DNA of 58,151 nucleotides from Acholeplasmatales bacterium. GTDB taxonomy: Bacteria > Bacillota_I > Bacilli_A > Acholeplasmatales > Anaeroplasmataceae. Each line of letters opens with the position of its first letter. Position 1 is the stretch's first letter. Under the pieces are notes generated by a model that saw only the letters and a list, made by a program, of their open reading frames with translations, made no database searches and was not told the DNA's origin. The translations under genes were made by a program, and so were the position numbers. Below are positions 41,236 to 51,586 of the stretch, one piece after another. Location: NCBI GenBank assembly GCA_017441525.1, contig JAFRXJ010000002.1, positions 1-58,151 on the forward strand, written 5' to 3'.

Positions 41236-42474
41236 ATGACTTTATTAGCTAAAAGAAGTATTATAAAAGAAGATAAAAGTAATATCATTACTCTAGGAGC
41301 AATTGCAAAGGAACAAAAGAAAGCAGATCCATCAGTAGTTAACGCAACTATTGGTATGTTATATGGTGAAGATGAAAAGTTATTTGCATATAAATCTGTA
41401 GATAAAGCTTTAGCAATGCTTTCAACAGATGAAAAATACGCATATGGATCTACTCCTGGATCTAAAGATTTCCATGAGGCAGTAAAAGCATGGGTATTTA
41501 GACAATATTACAATGAATTTAAAGATATTTCAGCAGTAATGGCAACACCTGGTGGAACAGGAGCTTTATCAAATACATTTGCTAATTACTTAAATGATGG
41601 TGATAAGGCATTACTTCCAAATTATATGTGGGGCAATTATAAACAAGTATTATATGAAAATCATCAAGATTTTATGACATATAAATTATTTAATGATAAT
41701 GGTGGATTTAATTTAGATGATTTAAAAAAATGCATGTTAGATTTAAAAAAATCTCAAGGAAGAATTCTTGTTGTAATTAATGATCCTTGTCATAATCCTA
41801 CTGGTTATTCAATGACAGAAGATGAATGGATTAAAGTAATTGATATGATTAATGAAATATCAGCTGATGGTACACCTGTTGTATTATTACATGATATGGC
41901 ATATATTGATTATTCTAAAGCTGGATTTGATTTTACAAGAAAAAATATTTCTTTATATAAAAAATTAAATGATAATGCAATGGTTATTATGGCATTCTCA
42001 GGCTCTAAGACTCTAGCATTATATGGTGTTAGATTAGGTGCACAGGTTGCTGTATCAAATAATAAACAAAATATTGAAGATTTTAATAAAGCAAATAAAT
42101 TCTCAAGTCGTTCAAAGTGGAGTAATACAACAAATCTTGGTATGAACCTTGTTACTAAAGTATTTACTGATAAAGAATTAAAAGAATCTTTTGAAAAAGA
42201 ATTAGAAGATTCTAGAAACACATTAATTAAAAGAGCAAATGCCTTCTTAGAAGAATCAAAGAAGTGTGGATTACAAACATTACCATTTGATTGTGGATTC
42301 TTTGTCACTATTCCTTGTAATAATCCTGAAAAGGCTTATGATTATTTAGTAAAGAAGAAAATACATATCATTCCAATGGGCAAGGTATTAAGAGTAACAA
42401 TTTCTGCAATTCCACTTGCTGATTGTATAAGATTACCTAAGATTATTAAAGAAGCTATCAACGCTACAAATTAA
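41236..42474 (+). CDS. Class I/II PLP-dependent aminotransferase
   Basis: A 412-residue fold type I aminotransferase. VINDPCHNPTGYS is the PLP-ring contact, the Schiff-base Lys is in FSGSKTLALYG, and RVTISAIPL near the C-terminus holds the substrate-carboxylate Arg. It resembles aspartate/aromatic aminotransferases of the TyrB group. The amino acid specificity cannot be fixed from sequence. AGAGGTG precedes the ATG. It is a single-gene unit with an inverted repeat over the promoter and a terminator at the end. Confidence 0.9.
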   Translation: MTLLAKRSIIKEDKSNIITLGAIAKEQKKADPSVVNATIGMLYGEDEKLFAYKSVDKALAMLSTDEKYAYGSTPGSKDFHEAVKAWVFRQYYNEFKDISAVMATPGGTGALSNTFANYLNDGDKALLPNYMWGNYKQVLYENHQDFMTYKLFNDNGGFNLDDLKKCMLDLKKSQGRILVVINDPCHNPTGYSMTEDEWIKVIDMINEISADGTPVVLLHDMAYIDYSKAGFDFTRKNISLYKKLNDNAMVIMAFSGSKTLALYGVRLGAQVAVSNNKQNIEDFNKANKFSSRSKWSNTTNLGMNLVTKVFTDKELKESFEKELEDSRNTLIKRANAFLEESKKCGLQTLPFDCGFFVTIPCNNPEKAYDYLVKKKIHIIPMGKVLRVTISAIPLADCIRLPKIIKEAINATN

Positions 42475-42483
42475 TACATTTTT

Positions 42484-42507
42484 AATCCGGTTTTACCGGG
42501 TTTTTCT
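42484..42507 (+). terminator. Terminator after the aminotransferase gene
   Basis: AATCCGGT (42484-42491) and ACCGGGTT (42495-42502) on a TTT loop, followed by TTTC. It lies just before the mfd start. Confidence 0.8.
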
Positions 42508-42524
42508 TGTTTAGGGTTATTTAT

Positions 42525-45500
42525 ATGGATATATTAAAATATTTATCAACGAACAAAAAAATTAATAATATTATTTCATCAAAAAAGATTAATGTTTCAG
42601 ATTCTTGTGACGGATTTAATATAATGCTTATCGCATCAGATTTTATGAGTGGTGATTCCACTCTTTTTGTCGTTTTGCCAAGTGTTTATTTAGCTCAAAG
42701 ATATTATGATGAATTATGTCATATTGTTAATTTTGATGATGTTTTATTTTTTCCAGCAGATGAACTATTCTCAGCTGAAATGATTAGTGCGTCTGGAGAT
42801 TTCTTATATGAAAGAATAGAAACTATCTTCCAATTATTAGAAAACAATAAAAAGATAGTTATTATGAATATGCACGCAGCTATAAGATATGAAATGAGTA
42901 AAGATATTTGGTCAAATAGCTGTTTTAAATTAGTAAAGAATCAAATAATAGATATTAAAGAATTATGTGATAACTTAATTAAAATAGGATATATTCCGTC
43001 ATATCAAGTAACTAAGACTGGAGAATTCTCTAGAAGAGGATCTATTATAGATATATTCCCACTAGGATATGATAATCCTATTAGATTAGATTTCTTTGAT
43101 GATGAAATAGAAAGAATTAAAGAATTTGATATTGAAACTCAAAGAAGTATAAAAGAAATAAATACATCTTTAATACTTCCAGTAGCTGAATTTATATATG
43201 ATGAAAATGATTATAAAATAGCTAAGACTAAAATTAGAGGATTTCTTGATAATTTTGAATTAAATCAAATTGAAGATGATATGTATAAAAAAGATTTATT
43301 AAATCTATCTGAACATCAATCACTTGATACATTAGGTAGATATTTATCATTCTTTGATAATACTAAGACTAATATATTTAGCTTTTCTGATAATAAAAGA
43401 ATATATTTCATAGATTATAAAAAATCATCTGATGCATATAATAGATTATTATTAGATGTCGATGAATATTGTGGAAGAATAGGTGGATATTCATTATCTA
43501 AATTTGATAATTTCATGGATTTTAATGAAATAGTTAAAGAAGGTAATGTATTAGTTGAAGGATTAACATCTTTAGGAGATACAGATTTAAAGATTGTAGC
43601 AAATGAAATTGATCCATATCATGCAAATATAAAAAATATATTAAGAGATTTCTCTGCGTATAGATTAAAGAAGTTTATTGTCGCAATAGAAAATAAAGAT
43701 AGATTAAAGAATTTAATGCAATTAATGGATGAAAATAATATCATTGTTAGAAAGACAAATGATTTTTCTAATTTAGAGCCAGGTATTATTTATGCATATG
43801 ATGGATATTTACCTTCATTTAATCTAAAAAATGATAATTTAATCATTATAAATGAGCATGATATATTTGATATTGATTATCATGCAACTAAGGCAAGATA
43901 TAAATCTATATATAAGAATGCTAGAAAAATATCTAATTATGATGAGCTTGAAATTGGTGATTATGTAGTTCATTATGATTATGGTATTGGTATTTATTCT
44001 GGTATTGTAATGATGGAAAGAAATGGAATTAAAAGAGATTTCATTAATGTTTCTTATAAAAATAATTCAGCATTATATATTCCATTAGAGAAAATATCTA
44101 ATTTATCTAAATATGCATCTAAGGATACTGAAGGTGTAGAAATACATGAAATTGGTAGTGCCGTATGGGCTAGAACTAAGGCGAGAGTTAGAAAAAGAGT
44201 TCATGATATTTCTGATAAATTAATAAAATTATATTCTGAAAGAAAGAATTCAAAGGGCTTTGCATTCCCAGAGGATACTCCTGAACAAATAGAATTTGAA
44301 AAGGAATTTGAATATGATTTAACTCCAGATCAATCTAGAGCGATTAGAGAAATAAAGATAGATATGGAATCAGAAAGACCAATGGATAGATTGGTTTGTG
44401 GAGATGTAGGATATGGTAAGACTGAAGTAGCACTAAGAGCGGCATTTAAGGCTGTTTATGGTGGTAAGCAGGTTTGTGTATTAGCTCCTACAACTATTTT
44501 AGCTAGACAACATTATTTCACATTTAAAAATAGAATGGATAAATATGGAATAAGAGTTGAATTATTATCTAGATTTGTTACTAAGAAAAATCAAAATATT
44601 ATTATTGAAGATACTAAGAAGGGCTCTGTTGATGTTTTAATTGGAACACATAGAGTTTTATCTGATGAAATAAAATATAAGGACTTAGGCTTATTAATAG
44701 TAGATGAGGAACAAAGATTTGGTGTAACTCATAAAGAAAAGATAAAAGAATTAAAGGTTAATGTAGACTGTATTACCTTAACCGCAACACCTATTCCAAG
44801 GACTCTTCAAATGTCGGTTATGGGAATAAAGGATTTATCTATGATTGAAACACCACCAAAGAATAGATATCCAATTCAAACTTATGTTATTGAAAGAAAT
44901 GATAAGATTATTAGTGAGGCAATAACAAGAGAAATAACTAGAGGTGGACAAGTATTCTATTTATATAATTGGACTGAATCTATTGAAGATGAGGCAGCTA
45001 AGATTAAATCATTAGTTCCTCACGCAAGAATATGTATAGGCCATGGTAAGATGAATAAAGATCAGCTTGAAAGAGTTATAACTGATTTTATTGATAGAAA
45101 ATATGATGTTTTAATATGCACAACTATTATTGAAACTGGTATTGATATTCCTGATACTAATACATTAATTATTCATGATGCTGATAGATTAGGCCTTGCT
45201 CAAATGTATCAAATAAGAGGTAGAGTAGGAAGAAGTAATAAGATTGCGTATGCATATTTAATGTATGAGCCTAGAAAGATATTAACTAAGGAAGCTGAAA
45301 AGAGATTACAGACTATCAAAGAATTTAATGAACTAGGTTCAGGATTTAAGATTGCGATGAGAGATTTATCTATAAGAGGATCAGGGGATTTGTTAGGTGA
45401 AGAACAATCTGGTTTTGTTGAATCTGTAGGTATCGATATGTATTTAAAGATATTAGATGAAGAAATCAATAATAAAAAGGAAGAAGATTCAAAGGTTGAT

Positions 45501-45959
45501 TCATCTATTACAACTCCATTAGTTTCAAGAACTATCAGTAAAGATTATATTGAAACGGATGATATGAGAATAAAGATTCATAAGAGAATAGATAAAATAG
45601 CTAGCTTAGCTGATGCAAATAAGCTTGTTAATGAATTAGAGGATAGATTTGGTAATGTTCCTGAAGAAATCTTATTATATATTTATGAAAAGACAATGGA
45701 TAAATATTGCGAGAAACTAGGTATATATAAAATAGATAGATCTAAAAAGGAGATGATTATATTATATTTTTCTAAGGAAGCATCTTCTAATATTGATGGT
45801 AATAGATTATTTATGGCTATGCCGGATGATAGTCTAATTAAATTAGGATACAACAAAGAAAAAGAGATATATGTTAGCTTATATGGAATGAATAATAATA
45901 AGCTAAAGGCATTAAGTCTTATTTGTGAATTTTTTTCCAATTTTGATAAAAAATTATAA
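42525..45959 (+). CDS. mfd: Transcription-repair coupling factor Mfd
   Basis: ATP-driven translocase that removes stalled RNA polymerase at DNA damage and recruits UvrA. The 1144-residue protein has the UvrB-like N-terminal module, the CarD-like RNA polymerase interaction domain (EIGDYVVHYDYGIGIYSGI, near residue 480), and two helicase lobes. These carry Walker A GDVGYGKTEVA, DEEQRFGV and QIRGRVGRS. The C-terminal TRCF domain closes it. The ATG at 42525 fits the family start; the upstream in-frame TTG lies in the terminator tail. Its Shine-Dalgarno is weak (AGGG). Confidence 0.97.
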   Translation: MDILKYLSTNKKINNIISSKKINVSDSCDGFNIMLIASDFMSGDSTLFVVLPSVYLAQRYYDELCHIVNFDDVLFFPADELFSAEMISASGDFLYERIETIFQLLENNKKIVIMNMHAAIRYEMSKDIWSNSCFKLVKNQIIDIKELCDNLIKIGYIPSYQVTKTGEFSRRGSIIDIFPLGYDNPIRLDFFDDEIERIKEFDIETQRSIKEINTSLILPVAEFIYDENDYKIAKTKIRGFLDNFELNQIEDDMYKKDLLNLSEHQSLDTLGRYLSFFDNTKTNIFSFSDNKRIYFIDYKKSSDAYNRLLLDVDEYCGRIGGYSLSKFDNFMDFNEIVKEGNVLVEGLTSLGDTDLKIVANEIDPYHANIKNILRDFSAYRLKKFIVAIENKDRLKNLMQLMDENNIIVRKTNDFSNLEPGIIYAYDGYLPSFNLKNDNLIIINEHDIFDIDYHATKARYKSIYKNARKISNYDELEIGDYVVHYDYGIGIYSGIVMMERNGIKRDFINVSYKNNSALYIPLEKISNLSKYASKDTEGVEIHEIGSAVWARTKARVRKRVHDISDKLIKLYSERKNSKGFAFPEDTPEQIEFEKEFEYDLTPDQSRAIREIKIDMESERPMDRLVCGDVGYGKTEVALRAAFKAVYGGKQVCVLAPTTILARQHYFTFKNRMDKYGIRVELLSRFVTKKNQNIIIEDTKKGSVDVLIGTHRVLSDEIKYKDLGLLIVDEEQRFGVTHKEKIKELKVNVDCITLTATPIPRTLQMSVMGIKDLSMIETPPKNRYPIQTYVIERNDKIISEAITREITRGGQVFYLYNWTESIEDEAAKIKSLVPHARICIGHGKMNKDQLERVITDFIDRKYDVLICTTIIETGIDIPDTNTLIIHDADRLGLAQMYQIRGRVGRSNKIAYAYLMYEPRKILTKEAEKRLQTIKEFNELGSGFKIAMRDLSIRGSGDLLGEEQSGFVESVGIDMYLKILDEEINNKKEEDSKVDSSITTPLVSRTISKDYIETDDMRIKIHKRIDKIASLADANKLVNELEDRFGNVPEEILLYIYEKTMDKYCEKLGIYKIDRSKKEMIILYFSKEASSNIDGNRLFMAMPDDSLIKLGYNKEKEIYVSLYGMNNNKLKALSLICEFFSNFDKKL

Positions 45960-45969
45960 TGCGGATTTC

Positions 45970-45998
45970 TTTACAAAAAATGCCTAATAAGTTATAAT
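45970..45998 (+). promoter_or_regulatory. Promoter of the Ala/Lys/Pro-rich protein gene
   Basis: TTTACA (45970-45975), 17-base spacer, TATAAT (45993-45998), followed by GGAGG before the ATG at 46042. Strong. Confidence 0.75.
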
Positions 45999-46041
45999 TA
46001 ATATGTTAATGATACTGAAATAATAAACGGAGGAAACGTAT

Positions 46042-46707
46042 ATGGCAACAACTACTAAAAAGCCTGCACAGGCTACAAAAAAAGATACAACTGCACCTGC
46101 TAAAAAAGCACCTGCAAAAATTCAACCAGCTAAGTCAACTGCAGCAAAGCCAGCTGCACCAGCAAAGGCTGTAGCAGCACCCAAGGCGCCAGCTAAATCA
46201 ACTGCAAAGCCAGCTCCAGTATTAGCTTCAGCTCCAACTAAGGCAGCTCCAGCAAAGAAGGAAGCTCCTAAGAAAGAAGTTGCTAAGAAGGAACCCGCAA
46301 AGAAAGCTACTAAGGCAGCTAAACCAGCTCCAGTAATGGCATCTGCACCAGCTCAAGATACTGCAACTGATGTTAAAGCAAGAAAGGCAGCAGCTAAGGC
46401 AGCTAAGCCGGAAAAGAAGGCAGCACCAAAGCCTAAGAAGACAGCTGATCTATCTAAGATGGAAACTGCAATGAAGCAAGAAGCAGCAGCAAAGACAACA
46501 TCTACTGGTAAAACTGCATACCATGTATCAAAAAGAGATAATGATGGTAGAGAGTGGAAAGTATTCATCCAAGGCTCTGACAAGGTAATTAAATTATTCA
46601 AAACTCAAGCAGAAGCTCTTGATTATGCTAAAGCACTTGCTAAGAACAAGGATGACGGAAGCTATGTATTATTACATGGTTTAGATGGTAAGATTAGAAG
46701 ATACTAA
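46042..46707 (+). CDS. Histone H1-like Ala/Lys/Pro-rich protein with C-terminal DUF2188
   Basis: A 221-residue protein in two parts. Residues 1 to about 150 are low-complexity Ala/Lys/Pro repeats (AKPAAPAKA, APAKKEAPKKEVAKKE), as in eukaryotic H1 tails and bacterial Hc1/AlgP-like proteins. They are strongly basic and probably disordered. Residues about 157-221 are a DUF2188 domain (YHVSKRDNDGREWKVF, then QAEALDYAKALAKN). A nucleic-acid-binding, nucleoid-compacting role is likely for the tail, but unproven. GC content is higher than in neighbours because of Ala/Pro codons. It has its own promoter and terminator just upstream of the S10 operon. Confidence 0.8.
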   Translation: MATTTKKPAQATKKDTTAPAKKAPAKIQPAKSTAAKPAAPAKAVAAPKAPAKSTAKPAPVLASAPTKAAPAKKEAPKKEVAKKEPAKKATKAAKPAPVMASAPAQDTATDVKARKAAAKAAKPEKKAAPKPKKTADLSKMETAMKQEAAAKTTSTGKTAYHVSKRDNDGREWKVFIQGSDKVIKLFKTQAEALDYAKALAKNKDDGSYVLLHGLDGKIRRY

Positions 46708-46715
46708 TAATATTT

Positions 46716-46747
46716 GGGGTATTTATTACCCCTTTTATTTTTTCTTT
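46716..46747 (+). terminator. Terminator before the S10 operon
   Basis: GGGGTA (46716-46721) and TACCCC (46727-46732) stem followed by TTTTATTTTTTC. Confidence 0.88.
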
Positions 46748-46786
46748 TAATTTAATATAGAATATTAAAGAAAAAAGTTAAAAAAG

Positions 46787-46816
46787 TTGTTGCATATTGC
46801 TAAATTTTGTTATAAA
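46787..46816 (+). promoter_or_regulatory. Promoter of the S10-spc ribosomal operon
   Basis: TTGTTG (46787-46792), 18-base spacer, TATAAA (46811-46816). TTGCAT at 46790 with 15 bases is the other reading. Transcription would begin near 46823. Confidence 0.55.
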
Positions 46817-46822
46817 ATTAAA

Positions 46823-46955
46823 AAGGCTCTATATCGAGCAAGAAGTGGCTGTGAAGTGGAAGGTTGCCGACACACGGATTGCCGTTGTCATACGTGTTGG
46901 GTTTTTCCATGGAGCAAGTCTATACGACGATTATAGGCGAAAGGAGTTTATTAAA
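46823..46955 (+). promoter_or_regulatory. Structured leader of the S10 operon, likely autoregulatory
   Basis: About 130 bases of leader hold three hairpins. They are GCTC / GAGC (46826-46839), a strong GACA..ACGG-ATTG-CCGTTGTC hairpin (46869-46889), and CTATA-N7-TATAG (46920-46936) just before AAGGAG. The GC content is well above other intergenic DNA. S10 operon leaders bound by a ribosomal protein are known in Bacillota; whether this one belongs to that class needs a covariance search. Confidence 0.5.
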
Positions 46956-47264
46956 ATGGCAAAAGAAAAAATCAAAATTCGTTTAAAATCTTATGATCAC
47001 AGATTACTTGACTTATCAGCAAAGAAGATTGTTGATTCAGTTAAGAAGGCTGGTTCAGTAGTTAATGGTCCTATTCCACTACCTACAGAAAAGGAAATCT
47101 TCACAATTTTACGTTCTCCTCATGTAAATAAGGATTCACGTGAACAATTCGAAAGAAGAACACATAAGAGATTAATTGAAATCGTAGATCCAAATCCTGC
47201 GACAATTGATGCTTTAATGCACATTGATCTACCTTCTGGTGTAGACATCGTATTAAAGAAGTAA
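46956..47264 (+). CDS. rpsJ: 30S ribosomal protein S10 (NusE)
   Basis: A 102-residue head protein of the small subunit, also the NusE antitermination partner. It starts [15 protein letters not shown], the family start, at the ATG at 46956 after AAGGAG. The open frame runs further upstream through the leader, but the family length and the binding site fix the start here. It is the first gene of the S10-spc run. Confidence 0.98.
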   Translation: MAKEKIKIRLKSYDHRLLDLSAKKIVDSVKKAGSVVNGPIPLPTEKEIFTILRSPHVNKDSREQFERRTHKRLIEIVDPNPATIDALMHIDLPSGVDIVLKK

Positions 47265-47301
47265 TTATTAAAATATTTAAAAGAAAAGAGGAAAATTTCA
47301 A

Positions 47302-47946
47302 ATGGCTAAGGGAATCTTAGGTAGAAAATTGGGTATGACTCAAATTTTCGATGCAGCTGGAAACTTAATTCCAGTTACTATCGTTGACTGTTCTGATAAT
47401 GTAGTATTACAACAAAAGACAGTTGAGAACGATGGTTATGTTGCTGTTCAAGTTGGTGCTTCAAATAAGAAAGAAGCTTTATCTAACAAACCTGAACAGG
47501 GTCACGTTGCTAAGGCAAACACTGCTCCTAAGCGCTTCATAAGAGAATTCCGTTTCTCAGAAGCACAAGGAAATGAGTTAACTTCTTACAATGTTGGCCA
47601 AGAAATTAAAGTAGATATATTTGCAGCTGGTGATGTTGTTGACGTTACTGGTACTTCAAAAGGTAAAGGTTTTGCTGGTACAATTAAGCGTTATAACCAC
47701 CATGTATTAAGAATGAGCCATGGTACATCTGCATGTCACCGTATCGTTGGTTCAATGGGTGCTATCAAAGGTAATATGAAAGGTAAGAAGATGCCGGGTC
47801 ATATGGGTAATGTAAAAGTTACACTTCAAAACCTTACTATTGCAAAGGTAGATTCTGAAAGACAATTAATCCTAGTTCGTGGTAATGTACCAGGACCTAA
47901 AAAAGGATTTGTAATGATTAAAACAGCAGTTAAGGCTGCTAAGTAA
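47302..47946 (+). CDS. rplC: 50S ribosomal protein L3
   Basis: A 214-residue early-assembly protein of the large subunit. [13 protein letters not shown] at the start and [15 protein letters not shown] in the central loop that reaches toward the peptidyl transferase centre are diagnostic. Family-typical length; preceded by AGAGGA. Confidence 0.98.
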   Translation: MAKGILGRKLGMTQIFDAAGNLIPVTIVDCSDNVVLQQKTVENDGYVAVQVGASNKKEALSNKPEQGHVAKANTAPKRFIREFRFSEAQGNELTSYNVGQEIKVDIFAAGDVVDVTGTSKGKGFAGTIKRYNHHVLRMSHGTSACHRIVGSMGAIKGNMKGKKMPGHMGNVKVTLQNLTIAKVDSERQLILVRGNVPGPKKGFVMIKTAVKAAK

Positions 47947-47965
47947 TTAGGAAAGGAGATTTATT

Positions 47966-48595
47966 ATGCCAAAGATCGCATTATTAAATCAATCTGGAGA
48001 AAAGATTAAAGATTTAAATTTAAGCAATGACGTATTTGCTGTTGAATTAAATCAACAAGTAATTTATGATGTGGTTAACCAACAAAGAGCTGCTATGAGA
48101 CAAGGTACTCATGACACTAAGGGTCGTAGCGAAGTTCGTGGTGGTGGCCGTAAGCCATGGAGACAAAAAGGAACTGGCCGTGCTCGTCAAGGTTCAATCC
48201 GTGCACCTCAATGGGTTGGTGGTGGAACAGTATTTGGTCCTACACCAAGAAGCTATGCTTTCAAGCTAAATAAGAAGGTTAGAGCATTAGCTATGAAGAA
48301 TGTATTAACATATAAGGTTAATGAAAAGAAGTTAACTGCAGTTGACACTATTAAGTTAGACGCAATTAAGACTAAGGATTTCATTAACGTATTAAATAAT
48401 TTAAAGGTTGAAGGTAAGACAATGGTTTTAGTTTCACCTGAGGAATTAACTGAATCATTAAATTTATCAGCTAGAAATGTTGAAGGCGTATTCGTTACAC
48501 CAGTAGACAATGCATCTGTTTATGAAATTTTAACTTTCAAGAATTTAGTATTAACAGAAGCTGCTGTAAAGTACTTTGAAAAGGAGTTAAACTAA
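47966..48595 (+). CDS. rplD: 50S ribosomal protein L4
   Basis: A 209-residue protein with the long extension that lines the exit tunnel ([20 protein letters not shown] near residues 48-67). L4 is the S10-operon repressor in enterobacteria and a candidate binder of the leader here, though this differs among Bacillota. Confidence 0.98.
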   Translation: MPKIALLNQSGEKIKDLNLSNDVFAVELNQQVIYDVVNQQRAAMRQGTHDTKGRSEVRGGGRKPWRQKGTGRARQGSIRAPQWVGGGTVFGPTPRSYAFKLNKKVRALAMKNVLTYKVNEKKLTAVDTIKLDAIKTKDFINVLNNLKVEGKTMVLVSPEELTESLNLSARNVEGVFVTPVDNASVYEILTFKNLVLTEAAVKYFEKELN

Positions 48596-48596
48596 T

Positions 48597-48884
48597 ATGA
48601 CAAAAGCATTTGATATTATTCAAGCCCCTATCATTACTGAAAAGACAATGGGCTTAAAGGAAAACTTCAATAAGTACACATTTAAAGTTGCTAAATCAGC
48701 AAACAAAATTGAAATTAAGAACGCAATCGAAGAAATCTTCAAGGTAAAAGTATTAAGCGTAAATACAATTAATGTTTTACCTAAGCGTGCAAGAGTTGGT
48801 CAACATGTTGGTTGGAAGCCAGCATACAAGAAGGCTATCGTTGAGTTAGCTAAAGATAATAAGATCGACGCTTTCGAGATCTAA
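48597..48884 (+). CDS. rplW: 50S ribosomal protein L23
   Basis: A 95-residue exit-tunnel rim protein that docks SRP and trigger factor. [14 protein letters not shown] near the start and [15 protein letters not shown] are typical. It starts one base after the rplD stop, so the two are coupled. Confidence 0.97.
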   Translation: MTKAFDIIQAPIITEKTMGLKENFNKYTFKVAKSANKIEIKNAIEEIFKVKVLSVNTINVLPKRARVGQHVGWKPAYKKAIVELAKDNKIDAFEI

Positions 48885-48902
48885 TAGGAGGAATTATTAA
48901 CT

Positions 48903-49736
48903 ATGGCAGTTAGAAAATATAAGCCAACATCAAATGGTAGAAGAAACATGTCAGTTTTAACATTTGATGAAATCACAACAGATACTCCTGAAAAGTCATT
49001 ATTAGCACCAAAGAATTCAAAAGCTGGTCGTAATAATACAGGACGTATTACTGTTCGTCATCAAGGCGGTGGCGTTAAACAAAAATATAGAATCATTGAC
49101 TTCAAGAGAAATAAGGATGGTATTCCTGCAACTGTTAAGTCAATTGAATATGATCCAAATAGAAGTGCAAACATCGCATTATTAGTATATGCAGATGGTG
49201 AAAAGAGATATATTCTTGCTCCAAAAGGTTTAACTGTTGGAACAAAAGTTGTTTCTGGTGCTGATGCAGATATTAAACCAGGTAATGCATTACCAATCGT
49301 AAACATTCCTGTTGGTGCATTAATCCATAATATCGAATTACATCCTGGTAAGGGTGGACAATTAGCACGTAGTGCTGGTGTATCTGCTCAAATCTTAGGA
49401 CGTGAAGGTAGATATGTATTAATCCGTTTAGGATCTGGTGAGGTTAGAAAGGTTTTAGCTACTTGTAAGGCTACAATCGGTGAAGTTGGTAACGAATCTC
49501 ACGAATTAGTAAGAATTGGTAAAGCTGGTAGAGCTCGTCATATGGGCTTACGTCCAGAAGTACGTGGTTCAGTTATGAACCCTTGTGATCACCCTCATGG
49601 TGGTGGTGAAGGTAAGTGTCCAGTTGGTCGTCCTTCTCCAATGACTCCTTGGGGTAAACCAGCACTTGGTTTAAAGACTCGTAAGCATAAGAAAGCTTCT
49701 AACAAACTAATAGTTCGTAGAAGAAATGATAAGTAG
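48903..49736 (+). CDS. rplB: 50S ribosomal protein L2
   Basis: A 277-residue protein needed for subunit joining and peptidyl transfer. [15 protein letters not shown] and the C-terminal [18 protein letters not shown] loop, with the essential His, are present. AGGAGG precedes the ATG. Confidence 0.99.
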   Translation: MAVRKYKPTSNGRRNMSVLTFDEITTDTPEKSLLAPKNSKAGRNNTGRITVRHQGGGVKQKYRIIDFKRNKDGIPATVKSIEYDPNRSANIALLVYADGEKRYILAPKGLTVGTKVVSGADADIKPGNALPIVNIPVGALIHNIELHPGKGGQLARSAGVSAQILGREGRYVLIRLGSGEVRKVLATCKATIGEVGNESHELVRIGKAGRARHMGLRPEVRGSVMNPCDHPHGGGEGKCPVGRPSPMTPWGKPALGLKTRKHKKASNKLIVRRRNDK

Positions 49737-49753
49737 GAGTAAGGAGGAATAAT

Positions 49754-50032
49754 ATGGCTCGTTCAATTAAAAAAGGACCTTTTTGCGATGAAAGCTTAAT
49801 GAAGAAAGTTGAAGCTCAAAAAGGTAATGGAGATAAGAAAGTTATTCAAACTTGGTCTCGTAGATCAACTATTTTCCCTGCATTCGTAGGTTTAACTATA
49901 GCTGTATATAACGGTCGTGAACATGTTCCAGTTTATATTACAGAAGATATGGTAGGACATAAACTTGGAGAATTCGCTCCAACAAGAACATTTAAAGGAC
50001 ACACTGCAGCAGATGCAGATAAGAGATCATAA
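49754..50032 (+). CDS. rpsS: 30S ribosomal protein S19
   Basis: A 92-residue head protein that contacts S13 and the A-site finger. [16 protein letters not shown] at the start and [16 protein letters not shown] near the end are family signatures. AAGGAGG precedes the ATG. Confidence 0.98.
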   Translation: MARSIKKGPFCDESLMKKVEAQKGNGDKKVIQTWSRRSTIFPAFVGLTIAVYNGREHVPVYITEDMVGHKLGEFAPTRTFKGHTAADADKRS

Positions 50033-50056
50033 TTAGGATAGTAAAGGAGAAAAATA

Positions 50057-50398
50057 ATGGAAGCAAAAGCAATTGCAAAAACAGTTAGAATAACTCCACG
50101 CAAGGCTCGTCTTGTTGTTGATTTAATCCGTAACAAGGATGTAGCTGAAGCAAAGGCTATCTTAAAATTCACAAATAAGCAGGCTTGTGAAGTTGTTTTA
50201 AAAGTTTTAAATTCTGCAGTAGCAAACGCAGAACATAATAATAATATGGATGTAAACAATCTATATGTATCATCTTGTTATGTAACAGATGGTATCAGAA
50301 TGAAGAGAATGTTACCTCGTGCTAAGGGCCGTGGTGATGTAATTTTAAAAAGATCATGCAACATTACTGTTGTAGTATCAGAAAGAGAGGCTAAATAA
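50057..50398 (+). CDS. rplV: 50S ribosomal protein L22
   Basis: A 113-residue protein whose hairpin lines the exit tunnel ([16 protein letters not shown] near residues 80-95, the macrolide-resistance loop). The C-terminus overlaps nothing; rpsC starts one base after the stop. Confidence 0.97.
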   Translation: MEAKAIAKTVRITPRKARLVVDLIRNKDVAEAKAILKFTNKQACEVVLKVLNSAVANAEHNNNMDVNNLYVSSCYVTDGIRMKRMLPRAKGRGDVILKRSCNITVVVSEREAK

Positions 50399-50399
50399 C

Positions 50400-51164
50400 A
50401 TGGGTCAAAAGGTAAGTCCAGTTGGTTTAAGAGTTGGTATTAACCGTGATTGGGATGCTGCTTGGTATGCTGGAAAGAATGAAGTAGCTGATTTATTACA
50501 TGAAGATTTAAAGATCAGAAACTATATTGAAAAAGTATACGCTAAAGCACAAGTTTCTCGTGTTATTATCGAGCGTTTAAAAGGTTCTAAGAATAAGGAT
50601 CGTATTAAAATTACTTTATACACAGCTAAGCCAGGTATCGTTATCGGTCATGAAGCTGAAACAAAGAATAATGTAGTTAAGCAACTACAATATATGACAA
50701 AGAAAGATATTATTTTAAATATCGTTGAAATTAAGAGAGCAGAATTAGATGCTACATTAGTTGCTAGATCAATTGCTGATCAATTAGAGGCTAGAGCATC
50801 TTTCCGTAGAGTTCAAAAAGTTGCTATTCAAAGAGCACTTAAGGCTGGTGCTAAGGGTGCTAAGACATTAATTTCTGGTCGTTTAGGCGGTGCAGAAATG
50901 GCAAGAAGTGAAGGTTATAATGAAGGTCAAGTACCTCTACAAACACTTCGTGCAGATGTTGACTATGCAGTAGCAGAAGCAAACACTACATATGGTAAAC
51001 TTGGTATCAAAGTATGGATCTATAAGGGTGAAGTATTTGGAATTAAGCCAAGAGATACTGAAGATAAGAGACAAAATAGAAAGCCAAGTGCAAAGAAGCC
51101 TAGAGCTGCAAAGCCAGCTACTGATGCTGCTTCAGCTCAAGAAAGCACTAAGGGAGGTAATTAA
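50400..51164 (+). CDS. rpsC: 30S ribosomal protein S3 with extended C-terminus
   Basis: A 254-residue S3 that helps form the mRNA entry site. [19 protein letters not shown], the KH-domain [13 protein letters not shown] [13 protein letters not shown] and [13 protein letters not shown] are present. After about residue 217 it adds a basic, Ala/Lys/Pro-rich tail of about 35 residues ([17 protein letters not shown]), longer than in Bacillus. The KH loop reads GIVIGH where GxxGxxIG is more usual. Confidence 0.97.
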   Translation: MGQKVSPVGLRVGINRDWDAAWYAGKNEVADLLHEDLKIRNYIEKVYAKAQVSRVIIERLKGSKNKDRIKITLYTAKPGIVIGHEAETKNNVVKQLQYMTKKDIILNIVEIKRAELDATLVARSIADQLEARASFRRVQKVAIQRALKAGAKGAKTLISGRLGGAEMARSEGYNEGQVPLQTLRADVDYAVAEANTTYGKLGIKVWIYKGEVFGIKPRDTEDKRQNRKPSAKKPRAAKPATDAASAQESTKGGN

Positions 51165-51166
51165 TT

Positions 51167-51586
51167 ATGTTAATGCCTAAAAGAACAAAGTATCGTCGTC
51201 CACATAGAGTATATTTCCATGGTAAGGCAAAGGGCGGTACAGAATTAGCATTCGGTGATTATGGTATCGTTGCAACTGAAGGTTGTTGGTTAACAACTAA
51301 TCAACTTGAGGCTGCCCGTGTTGCCATTACACGTAAGATGAACCGTCAAGGTCAAGTATGGATTAAAGTATTCCCACACTTAAGTAAGACTAAAAAGCCT
51401 TTAGCAGTACGTATGGGTTCTGGTAAGGGTTCTCCAGAAGTATGGGTTGCCGTTGTTAAAAAAGGCGTAATTTTATTTGAAGTTGCAGGTGTAGCAGATG
51501 ATATCGCACGTGAAGCATTACGTTTAGCATCTCATAAGTTACCTTGTTCAACAAAGATTATTACAAAAGTAGGTGACGAGCAATAA
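51167..51586 (+). CDS. rplP: 50S ribosomal protein L16
   Basis: A 139-residue protein at the A-site of the large subunit. It begins [14 protein letters not shown], matching the MLLPKR start of Bacillus, so the first ATG is kept in spite of a second at 51173. GRTK-like [13 protein letters not shown] is the core motif. Its stop overlaps the rpmC start (TAATG). Confidence 0.97.
   Translation: MLMPKRTKYRRPHRVYFHGKAKGGTELAFGDYGIVATEGCWLTTNQLEAARVAITRKMNRQGQVWIKVFPHLSKTKKPLAVRMGSGKGSPEVWVAVVKKGVILFEVAGVADDIAREALRLASHKLPCSTKIITKVGDEQ

Noticed and set aside
46797..46955. Open reading frame continuing upstream of rpsJ in frame
   Set aside because: It runs through the hairpin-rich leader, has no ribosome binding site, and S10 has its normal 102 residues from the ATG at 46956.
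50992..51180. Plus-strand frame overlapping the end of rpsC
   Set aside because: Out-of-frame shadow of rpsC with no binding site.
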